NCBI RefSeq assembly: GCF_032854445.1
Contig: NC_088296.1
Coordinates: 9,460,706 to 9,524,705, forward strand
Source: Liolophura sinensis
Lineage: Eukaryota; Mollusca; Polyplacophora; Chitonida; Chitonidae
DNA: 64,000 nucleotides
Direction of reading: 5' to 3'
Shown here: positions 1-12,500 of the stretch, one piece after another
How positions within the stretch are numbered: position 1 is the first letter of the stretch
How the letters are laid out: each line of letters starts with the position of its first letter
Program-made: the position numbers and the translations under genes
Notes under the pieces: model-generated
What the model was told of the DNA's origin: nothing
Seen by the model: the letters and a program-made list of their open reading frames with translations, nothing else
Databases searched by the model: none

Positions 1-249
1 CACAAATAACCTACCCCACTTATTTCCCCACTTATCTATAGTTCCATAATCAAGAGAATAGATAAGGGGTGAGAATCGACGGAAAAGACCACATTGCGTC
101 TACAAGTTTACCCTAATTTCCAACTCAAATACTTTAACTGTTAAAATATTAGAGACAAATCGTTGTTATTACAGACAGAATTTTTTTCCTGTGTCTTTTG
201 AAATTCATTGCACAACCTTGCAAATAAAACAAATCAAAACCATTCATAC
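1..249 (-). other. Intron downstream of U40 exon B, running off the window
   Basis: Starts at the GT donor of the leftmost exon. Bases 1-240 closely match 35,720-35,960 and 44,425-44,665, the introns that separate the sixth unit of a higher-order block from the next divergent (A''-type) unit. No coding signal seen. Confidence 0.7.
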
Positions 250-552
250 CTAGAGTGTAAGTGCTGGATATGCACTCTGCTTCAGGGTTGTTAAAGGCCC
301 GAATTTCCTCCGTAGTCATACGTCTTAAGTTCGGCATACACGTGCAAACTCCGCTCACACATTCTTGCTCTCTTTCAAATACACAACCATCTCCGCATGG
401 CTCTCCTAATAGACCTCTTCCCGGTAAAATGCAGTTTTGGTTGTCCGCAGCTGATACATAACCCGGCAAACAAGCGCACCGGCCAGAGACAGAGTTGCAC
501 ACCATGAACAAACCAGCACACTCCGTTATACACGTGTCGGAAAGATAGGCGG
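250..552 (-). CDS. Exon B, unit 40 (two six-Cys modules)
   Basis: Phase 1-1 exon of 101 codons. The acceptor (ttacag, 553-558) is followed by CC GCC TAT; the donor is CTAG/GTATGA. Cysteines sit at codons 8, 12, 19, 26, 28, 41 (module 1) and 53, 57, 65, 70, 72, 94 (module 2). The junction codon to the next exon would be GAT (Asp). The sequence just beyond the donor differs from that of the 1.5-kb array and matches U16 and U10, marking this unit as a position-six member of the higher-order repeat. Confidence 0.85.
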
Positions 553-3500
553 CTGTAATGGAGAATAGTCATCCTAGGTGAGTCATACTTTATGTAAAGT
601 AAAAAAGACAGAAAGAGATAGTACAAATGCCTACACAAAATTCCATCCATACCTTTTTATATTTTGCTGAGTTTTGTTTTAACTTGGTGATCTTTTACGC
701 CGTACTGAAGAATATGTTACATTCATCAAGGTTGCCAGGGACCCACTGACTGAAATCGGGCATATCCAGATGGAAACACCCGACCATTTGTAGCTTTCTC
801 GCAGACACCCCACCTATGTTTGAAGAGGAAACCAGCAAAAAGGCTGAACTTATATTGACTCCAATGGTGACACCCTTCTAAGTCACTGTTCTCCACTTCA
901 ACCCTAACAATTGGGATACGGAGAACACCATATACACAGTAAACACAGAAGTAAATTTCTAACAATCTAAAGAAAACAATTAATATTTTAACAAAATCAG
1001 TTTATACAATACAAAAAAATTAGCAATGACCTCTTTCACATCCGGCCAAATTGGTAGACGCTACAAATCCTTCGTTACAGATACACAATAGTCCGTCAGG
1101 ATAACGAACACGGCAGGAGGCCTGAGCAGGACATTGGCTATTTGAACTGCAAGTTGATAAAATTCCAAGGAATGCAGCTTTACTAGTTGTAGTAGGTGGT
1201 GGTCTTGGAGATGACACAGTAGGTGCTGGTGTTGTTGTTGTTCGTGGTGCCATTGTTGTAGTAGTGGTTGCTGGAACTGATCCATCTGAAAAAGCATATA
1301 CATCTTCTGTACTTAACTTGTCTTGCCGTAAAGACCAAAACAACCAACTGTGCCATGATTCATCATATATATTCTATGCATATATAATTTCTATTTCGAT
1401 TAATAATAAAATAGTGTTACAATATTTTATGGGCTTTTCTTTCCTTATGTTAATGTTGTATAAATACAATGGTGTCATTTCTTACAAGTACCCTGCAATG
1501 TTCAGCTTTTTCCCCCACTAATTTCTAGTTTTTATTACCAACCCAACAGATAAGGTGTAAGAATGTACGGTGGAAGACCACATTGTGACAACAAATTTAA
1601 CACAGTTTTCCACAGTTTTTAGCACAATAAAAACAATCGTTTTCAACTAAATCGATAAATTATTGTTATTACAGAAAGAAATTTTCAAGTTTTTTTCCGT
1701 GTCTTTTAAACATCTCTGCATAAGCTTCCTAATTTAAAAAAAAAACATACCTAATGCGTAAGTGCTGGATATGCACTGTGCTTCAGGGTTGTTAAAGGCC
1801 CGAATTTCCTCCGTAGTCATACGTCTTAAGTTCGGTATACACGTGCAAACTCCGCTCACACATTCTTGCTCTCTTTCAAATACACAACCATCTCCGCATG
1901 GCTCTCCTAACAGACCTCTTCCAGGTAAAATGCAGTTTTGGTTGTCCGCAGCTGATACATAACCCGGCAAACAAGCGCACCGGCCAGAGACAGAGTTGCA
2001 CACCATGAACAAACCAGCACACTCCGTTATACACGTGTCGGAAAGATAGGCGGCTGTAATGGAGAATAGTCGTCCTAGGTGAGTCATACTTTATGTAAAG
2101 TAAAAAAGACAGGAAGAGATAGTACAAATGCCTACACAAAAATCCATCCATATCTATTTATATTTTGCTGAGTCTTGTTAAATTTGGTGATCTTTTACGT
2201 CGTACTGAACAATATGTTACATTCATCAAGGTTGCCAGGGACCCACTGACTGAAATCGAGGGTATCCAGATGGAAACACACGACCATTTGTACGCTTATT
2301 GCAGACACCCCACCTATGTTTGGAGAGGAAACCAGCAAAAGGCTGAACTTATATTGACTCCATTGGTGACACACTTCTAAGTCACTGTTCTCCACTTCAA
2401 TCCTAACAACTGGGATACGGAGAACACCATATACACAGTAAACACAAAAGTAAATTTCTAACAATCTAAAGAAAACAATTAATATTTTAACAAAATCAGT
2501 TTATACAATACAAAAAAAATTAGCAGTGACCTCTTTCACATCCGGCCAAATCGGTAGACGCTACAAATCCTTCGTTACAGATACACAATAGTCCGTCAGG
2601 ATAACGAACACGGCAGGAGGCCTGAGCAGGGCATTGGCTATTTGAACTGCAAGTTGATAAAATTCCAAGGAATGCAGCTGTACTGGTTGTAGTAGGTGGT
2701 GGTCTTGAAGATGACACAGTAGGCGCTGGTGTTGTTGTTGTTCGTGGTGCCATTGTTGTAGTAGTGGTTAATGGAACTGATCCATCTGAAATAGCATATA
2801 CATCTTTTGTACTTAACTTGTTTTGCCGTAAAGACCAAAACAACCAACTGTGCCATGATTCATCATATATATTCTATGCATATATAATTTCTATTTCGGT
2901 TAATAATAAAATAGTGTTACAATATTTCATGGGCTTTTCTTTCCTTATGTTAATGTTGTATAAATACAATGGGGTCATTTCTTACAAGTAACCTGCAGTG
3001 TTCAACATTTTCCCCCACTAATCCATAGTTTATATTACCAACCCAACAGAAAAAGTGTAAGAATCGACGGGAAAAGACCACATTGTGACCACAAATTTAA
3101 TACAGTTTTCCACAGTTTTTAGCACGATAAAGACAATCGTTTACAACAAAATCGATAAATTATTGTTATTACAGAAAGAAATTTTCAAGTTTTTTTCCGT
3201 GTCTTTCAAACATCTCTGCATAGGTTTGCTAATTTTAAAAAAAAAACATACTTAGAGTGTAAGTGCTGGATATGCACTCTGCTTCAGGGTTGTTGAAGGC
3301 CCGAATTTCCTCCGTAGTCATACGTCTTAAGTTCGGCATACACGTGCAAACTCCGCTCACACATTCTTGCTCTCTTTCAAATACACAACCATCTCCGCAT
3401 GGCTCTCCTAATAGACCTCTTCCCGGTAAAATGCAGTTTTGGTTGTCCGCAGCTGATACATAACCCGGCAAACAAGCGCACCGGCCAGAGACAGCGTTGC

Positions 3501-6500
3501 ACACCATGAACAAACCAGCACACTCCGTTATACACGTGTCGGAAAGATAGGCGGCTGTAATGGAGAATAGTCATCCTAGGTGAGTCATACTTATGTAAAG
3601 TAAAAAAGACAGGAAGAGATAGTACAAATGCCTACACAAAATTCCATCCATACCTTTTTATATTTTGCTGAGTTTTGTTTTAATTTGGTGATCTTTTACG
3701 CCGTACTGAACAATATGTTACATTCATCAAGGTTTGCCAGGGACCCACTGACTGAAATCGGGCGTATCCAGATGGAAACACACGACCATTTGTACGCTTA
3801 TTGCAGACACCCCACCTATGTTTGGAGAGGAAACCAGCAAAAGGCTGAACTTATATTGACTCCATTGGTGACACACTTCTAAGTCACTGTTCTCCACTTC
3901 AATCCTAACAACTGGGATACGGAGAACACCATATACACAGTAAACACAGAAGTAAATTTCTAACAATCTAAAGAAAACAATTAATATTTTAACAAAATCA
4001 GTTTATACAATACAAGAAAAATTAGCAATGACCTCTTTCACATCCGGCCAAATCGGTAGACGCTACAAATCCTTCGTTACAGATACACAATAGTCCGTCA
4101 GGATAACGAACACGGCAGGAGGCCTGAGCAGGGCATTGGCTATTTGAACTGCAAGTTGATAAAATTCCAAGGAATGCAGCTGTACTGGTTGTAGTAGGTG
4201 GTGGTCTTGAAGATGACACAGTAGGCGCTGGTGTTGTTGTTGTTCGTGGTGCCATTGTTGTAGTAGTGGTTAATGGAACTGATCCATCTGAAATAGCATA
4301 TACATCTTTTGTACTTAACTTGTTTTGCCGTAAAGACCAAAACAACCAACTGTGCCATGATTCATCATATATATTCTATGCATATATAATTTCTATTTCG
4401 GTTAATAATAAAATAGTGTTACAATATTTCATGGGCTTTTCTTTCCTTATGTTAATGTTGTATAAATACAATGGGGTCATTTCTTACAAGTAACCTGCAG
4501 TGTTCAACATTTTCCCCCACTAATCCATAGTTTATATTACCAACCCAACAGAAAAAGTGTAAGAATCGACGGGAAAAGACCACATTGTGACCACAAATTT
4601 AATACAGTTTTCCACAGTTTTTAGCACGATAAAGACAATCGTTTACAACAAAATCGATAAATTATTGTTATTACAGAAAGAAATTTTCAAGTTTTTTTCC
4701 GTGTCTTTCAAACATCTCTGCATAGGTTTGCTAATTTAAAAAAAAAACATACTTAGAGTGTAAGTGCTGGATATGCACTCTGCTTCAGGGTTGTTGAAGG
4801 CCCGAATTTCCTCCGTAGTCATACGTCTTAAGTTCGGCATACACGTGCAAACTCCGCTCACACATTCTTGCTCTCTTTCAAATACACAACCATCTCCGCA
4901 TGGCTCTCCTAATAGACCTCTTCCCGGTAAAATGCAGTTTTGGTTGTCCGCAGCTGATACATAACCCGGCAAACAAGCGCACCGGCCAGAGACAGCGTTG
5001 CACACCATGAACAAACCAGCACACTCCGTTATACACGTGTCGGAAAGATAGGCGGCTGTAATGGAGAATAGTCATCCTAGGTGAGTCATACTTATGTAAA
5101 GTAAAAAAGACAGGAAGAGATAGTACAAATGCCTACACAAAATTCCATCCATACCTTTTTATATTTTGCTGAGTTTTGTTTTAATTTGGTGATCTTTTAC
5201 GCCGTACTGAACAATATGTTACATTCATCAAGGTTGCCAGGGACCCACTGACTGAAATCGGGCGTATCCAGATGGAAACACACGACCATTTGTACGCTTA
5301 TTGCAGACACCCCACCTATGTTTGGAGAGGAAACCAGCAAAAGGCTGAACTTATATTGACTCCATTGGTGACACACTTCTAAGTCACTGTTCTCCACTTC
5401 TATCCTAACAACTGGGATACGCAGAACACCATATACACAGTAAACACAGAAGAAAATTCCTAACAATCTAAAGAAAACAATTAATATTTTAACAAAATCA
5501 GTTTATACAATACAAAAAAAATTAGCAATGACCTCTTTCACATCCGGCCAAATCGGTAGACGCTACAAATCCTTCGTCACAGATACACAATAGTCCGTCA
5601 GGATAACGAACACGGCAGGAGGCCTGAGCAGGGCATTGGCTATTTGAACTGCAAGTTGATAAAATTCCAAGGAATGCAGCTGTACTGGTTGTAGTAGGTG
5701 GTGGTCTTGAAGATGACACAGTAGGCGCTGGTGTTGTTGTTGTTCGTGGTGCCATTGTTGTAGTAGTGGTTAATGGAACTGATCCATCTGAAATAGCATA
5801 TACATCTTTTGTACTTAACTTGTTTTGCCGTAAAGACCAAAACAACCAACTGTGCCATGATTCATCATATATATTCTATGCATATATAATTTCTATTTCG
5901 GTTAATAATAAAATAGTGTTACAATATTTCATGGGCTTTTCTTTCCTTATGTTAATGTTGTATAAATACAATGGGGTCATTTCTTACAAGTAACCTGCAG
6001 TGTTCAACATTTTCCCCCACTAATCCATAGTTTATATTACCAACCCAACAGAAAAAGTGTAAGAATCGACGGGAAAAGACCACATTGTGAGCACAAATTT
6101 AATACAGTTTTCCACAGTTTTTAGCACGATAAAGACAATCGTTTACAACAAAATCGATAAATTATTGTTATTACAGAAAGAAATTTTCAAGTTTTTTTCC
6201 GTGTCTTTCAAACATCTCTGCATAGGTTTGCTAATTTAAAAAAAAAACATACTTAGAGTGTAAGTGCTGGATATGCACTCTGCTTCAGGGTTGTTGAAGG
6301 CCCGAATTTCCTCCGTAGTCATACGTCTTAAGTTCGGCATACACGTGCAAACTCCGCTCACACATTCTTGCTCTCTTTCAAATACACAACCATCTCCGCA
6401 TGGCTCTCCTAATAGACCTCTTCCCGGTAAAATGCAGTTTTGGTTGTCCGCAGCTGATACATAACCCGGCAAACAAGCGCACCGGCCAGAGACAGCGTTG

Positions 6501-9500
6501 CACACCATGAACAAACCAGCACACTCCGTTATACACGTGTCGGAAAGATAGGCGGCTGTAATGAAGAATAGTCATCCTAGGTGAGTCATACTTATGTAAA
6601 GTAAAAAAGACAGGAAGAGATAGTACAAATGCCTACACAAAATTCCATCCATACCTTTTTATATTTTGCTGAGTTTTGTTTTAATTTGGTGATCTTTTAC
6701 GCCGTACTGAACAATATGTTACATTCATCAAGGTTGCCAGGGACCCACTGACTGAAATCGGGCGTATCCAGATGGAAACACACGACCATTTGTACGCTTA
6801 TTGCAGACACCCCACCTATGTTTGGAGAGGAAACCAGCAAAAGGCTGAACTTATATTGACTCCATTGGTGACACACTTCTAAGTCACTGTTCTCCACTTC
6901 AATCCTAACAACTGGGATACGGAGAACACCATATACACAGTAAACACAGAAGTAAATTTCTAACAATCTAAAGAAAACAATTAATATTTTAACAAAATCA
7001 GTTTATACAATACAAAAAAAATTAGCAATGACCTCTTTCACATCCGGCCAAATCGGTAGACGCTACAAATCCTTCGTTACAGATACACAATAGTCCGTCA
7101 GGATAACGAACACGGCAGGAGGCCTGAGCAGGGCATTGGCTATTTGAACTGCAAGTTGATAAAATTCCAAGGAATGCAGCTGTACTGGTTGTAGTAGGTG
7201 GTGGTCTTGAAGATGACACAGTAGGCGCTGGTGTTGTTGTTGTTCGTGGTGCCATTGTTGTAGTAGTGGTTAATGGAACTGATCCATCTGAAATAGCATA
7301 TACATCTTTTGTACTTAACTTGTTTTGCCGTAAAGACCAAAACAACCAACTGTGCCATGATTCATCATATATATTCTATGCATATATAATTTCTATTTCG
7401 GTTAATAATAAAATAGTGTTACAATATTTCATGGGCTTTTCTTTCCTTATGTTAATGTTGTATAAATACAATGGGGTCATTTCTTACAAGTAACCTGCAG
7501 TGTTCAACATTTTCCCCCACTAATCCATAGTTTATATTACCAACCCAACAGAAAAAGTGTAAGAATCGACGGGAAAAGACCACATTGTGAGCACAAATTT
7601 AATACAGCTTTCCACAGTTTTTAGCACGATAAAGACAATCGTTTACAACAAAATCGATAAATTATTGTTATTACAGAAAGAAATTTTCAAGTTTTTTTCC
7701 GTGTCCTTTCAAACATCTCTGCATAGGTTTGCTAATTTAAAAAAAAAACATACTTAGAGTGTAAGTGCTGGATATGCACTCTGCTTCAGGGTTGTTGAAG
7801 GCCCGAATTTCCTCCGTAGTCATACGTCTTAAGTTCGGCATACACGTGCAAACTCCGCTCACACATTCTTGCTCTCTTTCAAATACACAACCATCTCCGC
7901 ATGGCTCTCCTAATAGACCTCTTCCCGGTAAAATGCAGTTTTGGTTGTCCGCAGCTGATACATAACCCGGCAAACAAGCGCACCGGCCAGAGACAGCGTT
8001 GCACACCATGAACAAACCAGCACACTCCGTTATACACGTGTCGGAAAGATAGGCGGCTGTAATGGAGAATAGTCATCCTAGGTGAGTCATACTTATGTAA
8101 AGTAAAAAAGACAGGAAGAGATAGTACAAATGCCTACACAAAATTCCATCCATACCTTTTTATATTTTGCTGAGTTTTGTTTTAATTTGGTGATCTTTTA
8201 CGCCGTACTGAACAATATGTTACATTCATCAAGGTTGCCAGGGACCCACTGACTGAAATCGGGCGTATCCAGATGGAAACACACGACCATTTGTACGCTT
8301 ATTGCAGACACCCCACCTATGTTTGGAGAGGAAATCAGCAAAAGGCTGAACTTATATTGACTCCATTGGTGACACACTTCTAAGTCACTGTTCTCCACTT
8401 CAATCCTAACAACTGGGATACGCAGAACACCATATACACAGTAAACACAGAAGTAAATTTCTAACAATCTAAAGAAAACAATTAATATTTTAACAAAATC
8501 AGTTTATACAATACAAAAAAAATTAGCAATGACCTCTTTCACATCCGGCCAAATCGGTAGACGCTACAAATCCTTCGTCACAGATACACAATAGTCCGTC
8601 AGGATAACGAACACGGCAGGAGGCCTGAGCAGGGCATTGGCTATTTGAACTGCAAGTTGATAAAATTCCAAGGAATGCAGCTGTACTGGTTGTAGTAGGT
8701 GGTGGTCTTGAAGATGACACAGTAGGCGCTGGTGTTGTTGTTGTTCGTGGTGCCATTGTTGTAGTAGTGGTTAATGGAACTGATCCATCTGAAATAGCAT
8801 ATACATCTTTTGTACTTAACTTGTTTGCCGTAAAGACCAAAACAACCAACTGTGCCATGATTCATCATATATATTCTATGCATATATAATTTCTATTTCG
8901 GTTAATAATAAAATAGTGTTACAATATTTCATGGGCTTTTCTTTCCTTATGTTAATGTTGTATAAATACAATGGGGTCATTTCTTACAAGTAACCTGCAG
9001 TGTTCAACATTTTCCCCACTAATCCATAGTTTATATTACCAACCCAACAGAAAAAGTGTAAGAATCGACGGGAAAAGACCACATTGTGACCACAAATTTA
9101 ATACAGTTTTCCACAGTTTTTAGCACGATAAAGACAATCGTTTACAACAAAATCGATAAATTATTGTTATACAGAAAGAAATTTCAAGTTTTTTTCCGTG
9201 TCTTTCAAACATCTCTGCATAGGTTTGCTAATTTAAAAAAAAAACATACTTAGAGTGTAAGTGCTGATATGCACTCTGCTTCAGGGTTGTTGAAGGCCCG
9301 AATTCCTCCGTAGTCATACGTCTTAAGTTCGGCATACACGTGCAAACTCCGCTCACACATTCTTGCTCTCTTTCAAATACACAACCATCTCCGCATGGCT
9401 CTCCTAATAGACCTCTTCCCGGTAAAATGCAGTTTGGTGTCCGCAGCTGATACATAACCCGGCAAACAAGCGCACCGGCCAGAGACAGCGTTGCACACCA

Positions 9501-12500
9501 TGAACAAACCAGCACACTCCGTTATACACGTGTCGGAAAGATAGGCGGCTGTAATGAAGAATAGTCATCCTAGGTGAGTCATACTTATGTAAAGTAAAAA
9601 AGACAGGAAGAGATAGTACAAATGCCTACACAAAATTCCATCCATACCTTTTTATATTTTGCTGAGTTTTGTTTTAATTTGGTGATCTTTTAACGCCGTA
9701 CTGAACAATATGTTACATTCATCAAGGTTGCCAGGGACCCACTGACTGAAATCGGGCGTATCCAGATGGAAACACACGGACCATTTGTACGCTTATTGCA
9801 GACACCCCACCTATGTTTGGAGAGGAAACCAGCAAAAGGCTGAACTTATATTGACTCCATTGGTGACACACTTCTAAGTCACTGTTCTCCACTTCAGTCC
9901 TAACAACTGGGATACGGGAGAACACCATATACACAGTAAACACAGAAGTAAATTTCTAACAATCTAAAGAAAACAATTAATATTTTAACAAAATCAGTTT
10001 ATACAATACAAAAAAAATTAGCAATGACCTCTTTCACATCCGGCCAAATCGGTAGACGCTACAAATCCTTCGTTACAGATACACAATAGTCCGTCAGGAT
10101 AACGAACACGGCAGGAGGCCTGAGCAGGGCATTGGCTATTTGAACTGCAAGTTGATAAAATTCCAAGGAATGCAGCTGTACTGGTTGTAGTAGGTGGTGG
10201 TCTTGAAGATGACACAGTAGGCGCTGGTGTTGTTGTTGTTCGTGGTGCCATTGTTGTAGTAGTGGTTAATGGAACTGATCCATCTGAAATAGCATATACA
10301 TCTTTTGTACTTAACTTGTTTTGCCGTAAAGACCAAAACAACCAACTGTGCCATGATTCATCATATATATTCTATGCATATATAATTTCTATTTCGGTTA
10401 ATAATAAAATAGTGTTACAATATTTCATGGGCTTTTCTTCCTTATGTTAATGTTGTATAATACAATGGGGTCATTTCTTACAAGTAACCTGCAGTGTTCA
10501 ACATTTTCCCCCACTAATCCATAGTTTATATTACCAACCCAACAGAAAAAGTGTAAGAATCGACGGGAAAAGACCACATTGTGACCACAAATTAATACAG
10601 TTTTCCACAGTTTTTAGCACGATAAAGACAATCGTTTACAACAAAATCGATAAATTATTGTTATTACAGAAAGAAATTTTCAAGTTTTTTTCCGTGTCTT
10701 TCAAACATCTCTGCATAGGTTTGCTAATTAAAAAAAAAAAACATACTTAGAGTGTAAGTGCTGGATATGCACTCTGCTTCAGGGTTGTTGAAGGCCCGAA
10801 TTTCCTCCGTAGTCATACGTCTTAAGTTCGGCATACACGTGCAAACTCCGCTCACACATTCTTGCTCTCTTTCAAATACACAACCATCTCCGCATGGCTC
10901 TCCTAATAGACCTCTTCCCGGTAAAATGCAGTTTTGGTTGTCCGCAGCTGATACATAACCCGGCAAACAAGCGCAACCGGCCAGAGACAGCGTTGCACAC
11001 CATGAACAACCAGCACACTCCGTTATACACGTGTCGGAAAGATAGGCGGCTGTAATGGAGAATAGTCATCCTAGGTGAGTCATACTTATGTAAAGTAAAA
11101 AAGACAGGAAGAGATAGTACAAATGCCTACACAAAATTCCATCCATACCTTTTATATTTTGCTGAGTTTTGTTTTAATTTGGTGATCTTTTACGCCGTAC
11201 TGAACAATATGTTACATTCATCAAGGTTGCCAGGGACCCACTGACTGAAATCGGGCGTATCCAGATGGGAAACACACGACCATTTGTACGCTTATTGCAG
11301 ACACCCACCTATGTTTGGAGAGGAAACCAGCAAAAGGCTGAACTTATATTGACTCCATTGGTGACACACTTCTAAGTCACTGTTCTCCACTTCAATCCTA
11401 ACAACTGGGATACGGAGAACACCATATACACAGTAAACACAGAAGTAAATTTCTAACAATCTAAAGAAAACAATTAATATTTTAACAAAATCAGTTTATA
11501 CAATACAAAAAAAATTAGCAATGACCTCTTTCACATCCGGCCAAATCGGTAGACGCTACAAATCCTTCGTTACAGATACACAATAGTCCGTCAGGATAAC
11601 GAACACGGCAGGAGGCCTGAGCAGGGCATTGGCTATTTGAACTGCAAGTTGATAAAATTCCAAGGGAATGCAGCTGTACTGGTTGTAGTAGGTGGTGGTC
11701 TTGAAGATGACACAGTAGGCGCTGGTGTTGTTGTTGTTCGTGGTGCCATTGTTGTAGTAGTGGTTAATGGAACTGATCCATCTGAAATAGCATATACATC
11801 TTTTGTACTTAACTTGTTTTGCCGTAAAGACCAAAACAACCAACTGTGCCATGATTCATCATATATATTCTATGCATATATAATTTCTATTTCGGTTAAT
11901 AATAAAATAGTGTTACAATATTTCATGGGCTTTTCTTTCCTTATGTTAATGTTGTAGAAATACAATGGGGTCATTTCTTACAAGTAACCTGCAGTGTCAA
12001 CATTTTCCCCCACTAATCCATAGTTTATATTACCAACCCAACAGAAAAAGTGTAAGAATCGACGGGAAAAGACCACATTGTGACCACAAATTTAATACAG
12101 TTTTCCACAGTTTTTAGCACGATAAAGACAATCGTTTACAACAAAATCGATAAATTATTGTTATTACAGAAAGAAATTTTCAAGTTTTTTTCCGTGTCTT
12201 TCAAAACATCCTCTGCATAGGTTTGCTAATTTAAAAAAAAAACATACTTAGAGTGTAAGTGCTGGATATGCACTCTGCTTCAGGGTTGTTGAAGGCCCGA
12301 ATTTCCTCCCGTAGTCATACGTCTTAAGTTCGGCATACACGTGCAAACTCCGCTCACACATTCTTGCTCTCTTCAAATACACACCATCTCCGCATGGCTC
12401 TCCTAATAGACCTCTTCCCGGTAAAATGCAGTTTTGGTTGTCCGCAGCTGATACATAACCCGGCAAACAAGCGCACCGGCCAGAGACAGCGTTGCACACC

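Noticed and set aside
2764-2991. Recurrent 75-codon plus-strand frame across the A-exon acceptor
   Set aside because: It spans the antisense of an acceptor and AT-rich intron and has no domain signal.
3263-3463. Recurrent 66-codon plus-strand open frame opposite every exon B
   Set aside because: It is the antisense of the cysteine-rich exon; conservation follows from the minus-strand coding sequence.
3727-3966. Recurrent 79-89 codon minus-strand frame in the A-B intron
   Set aside because: It reads through the SINE relic, lacks splice sites in phase and differs freely between units.
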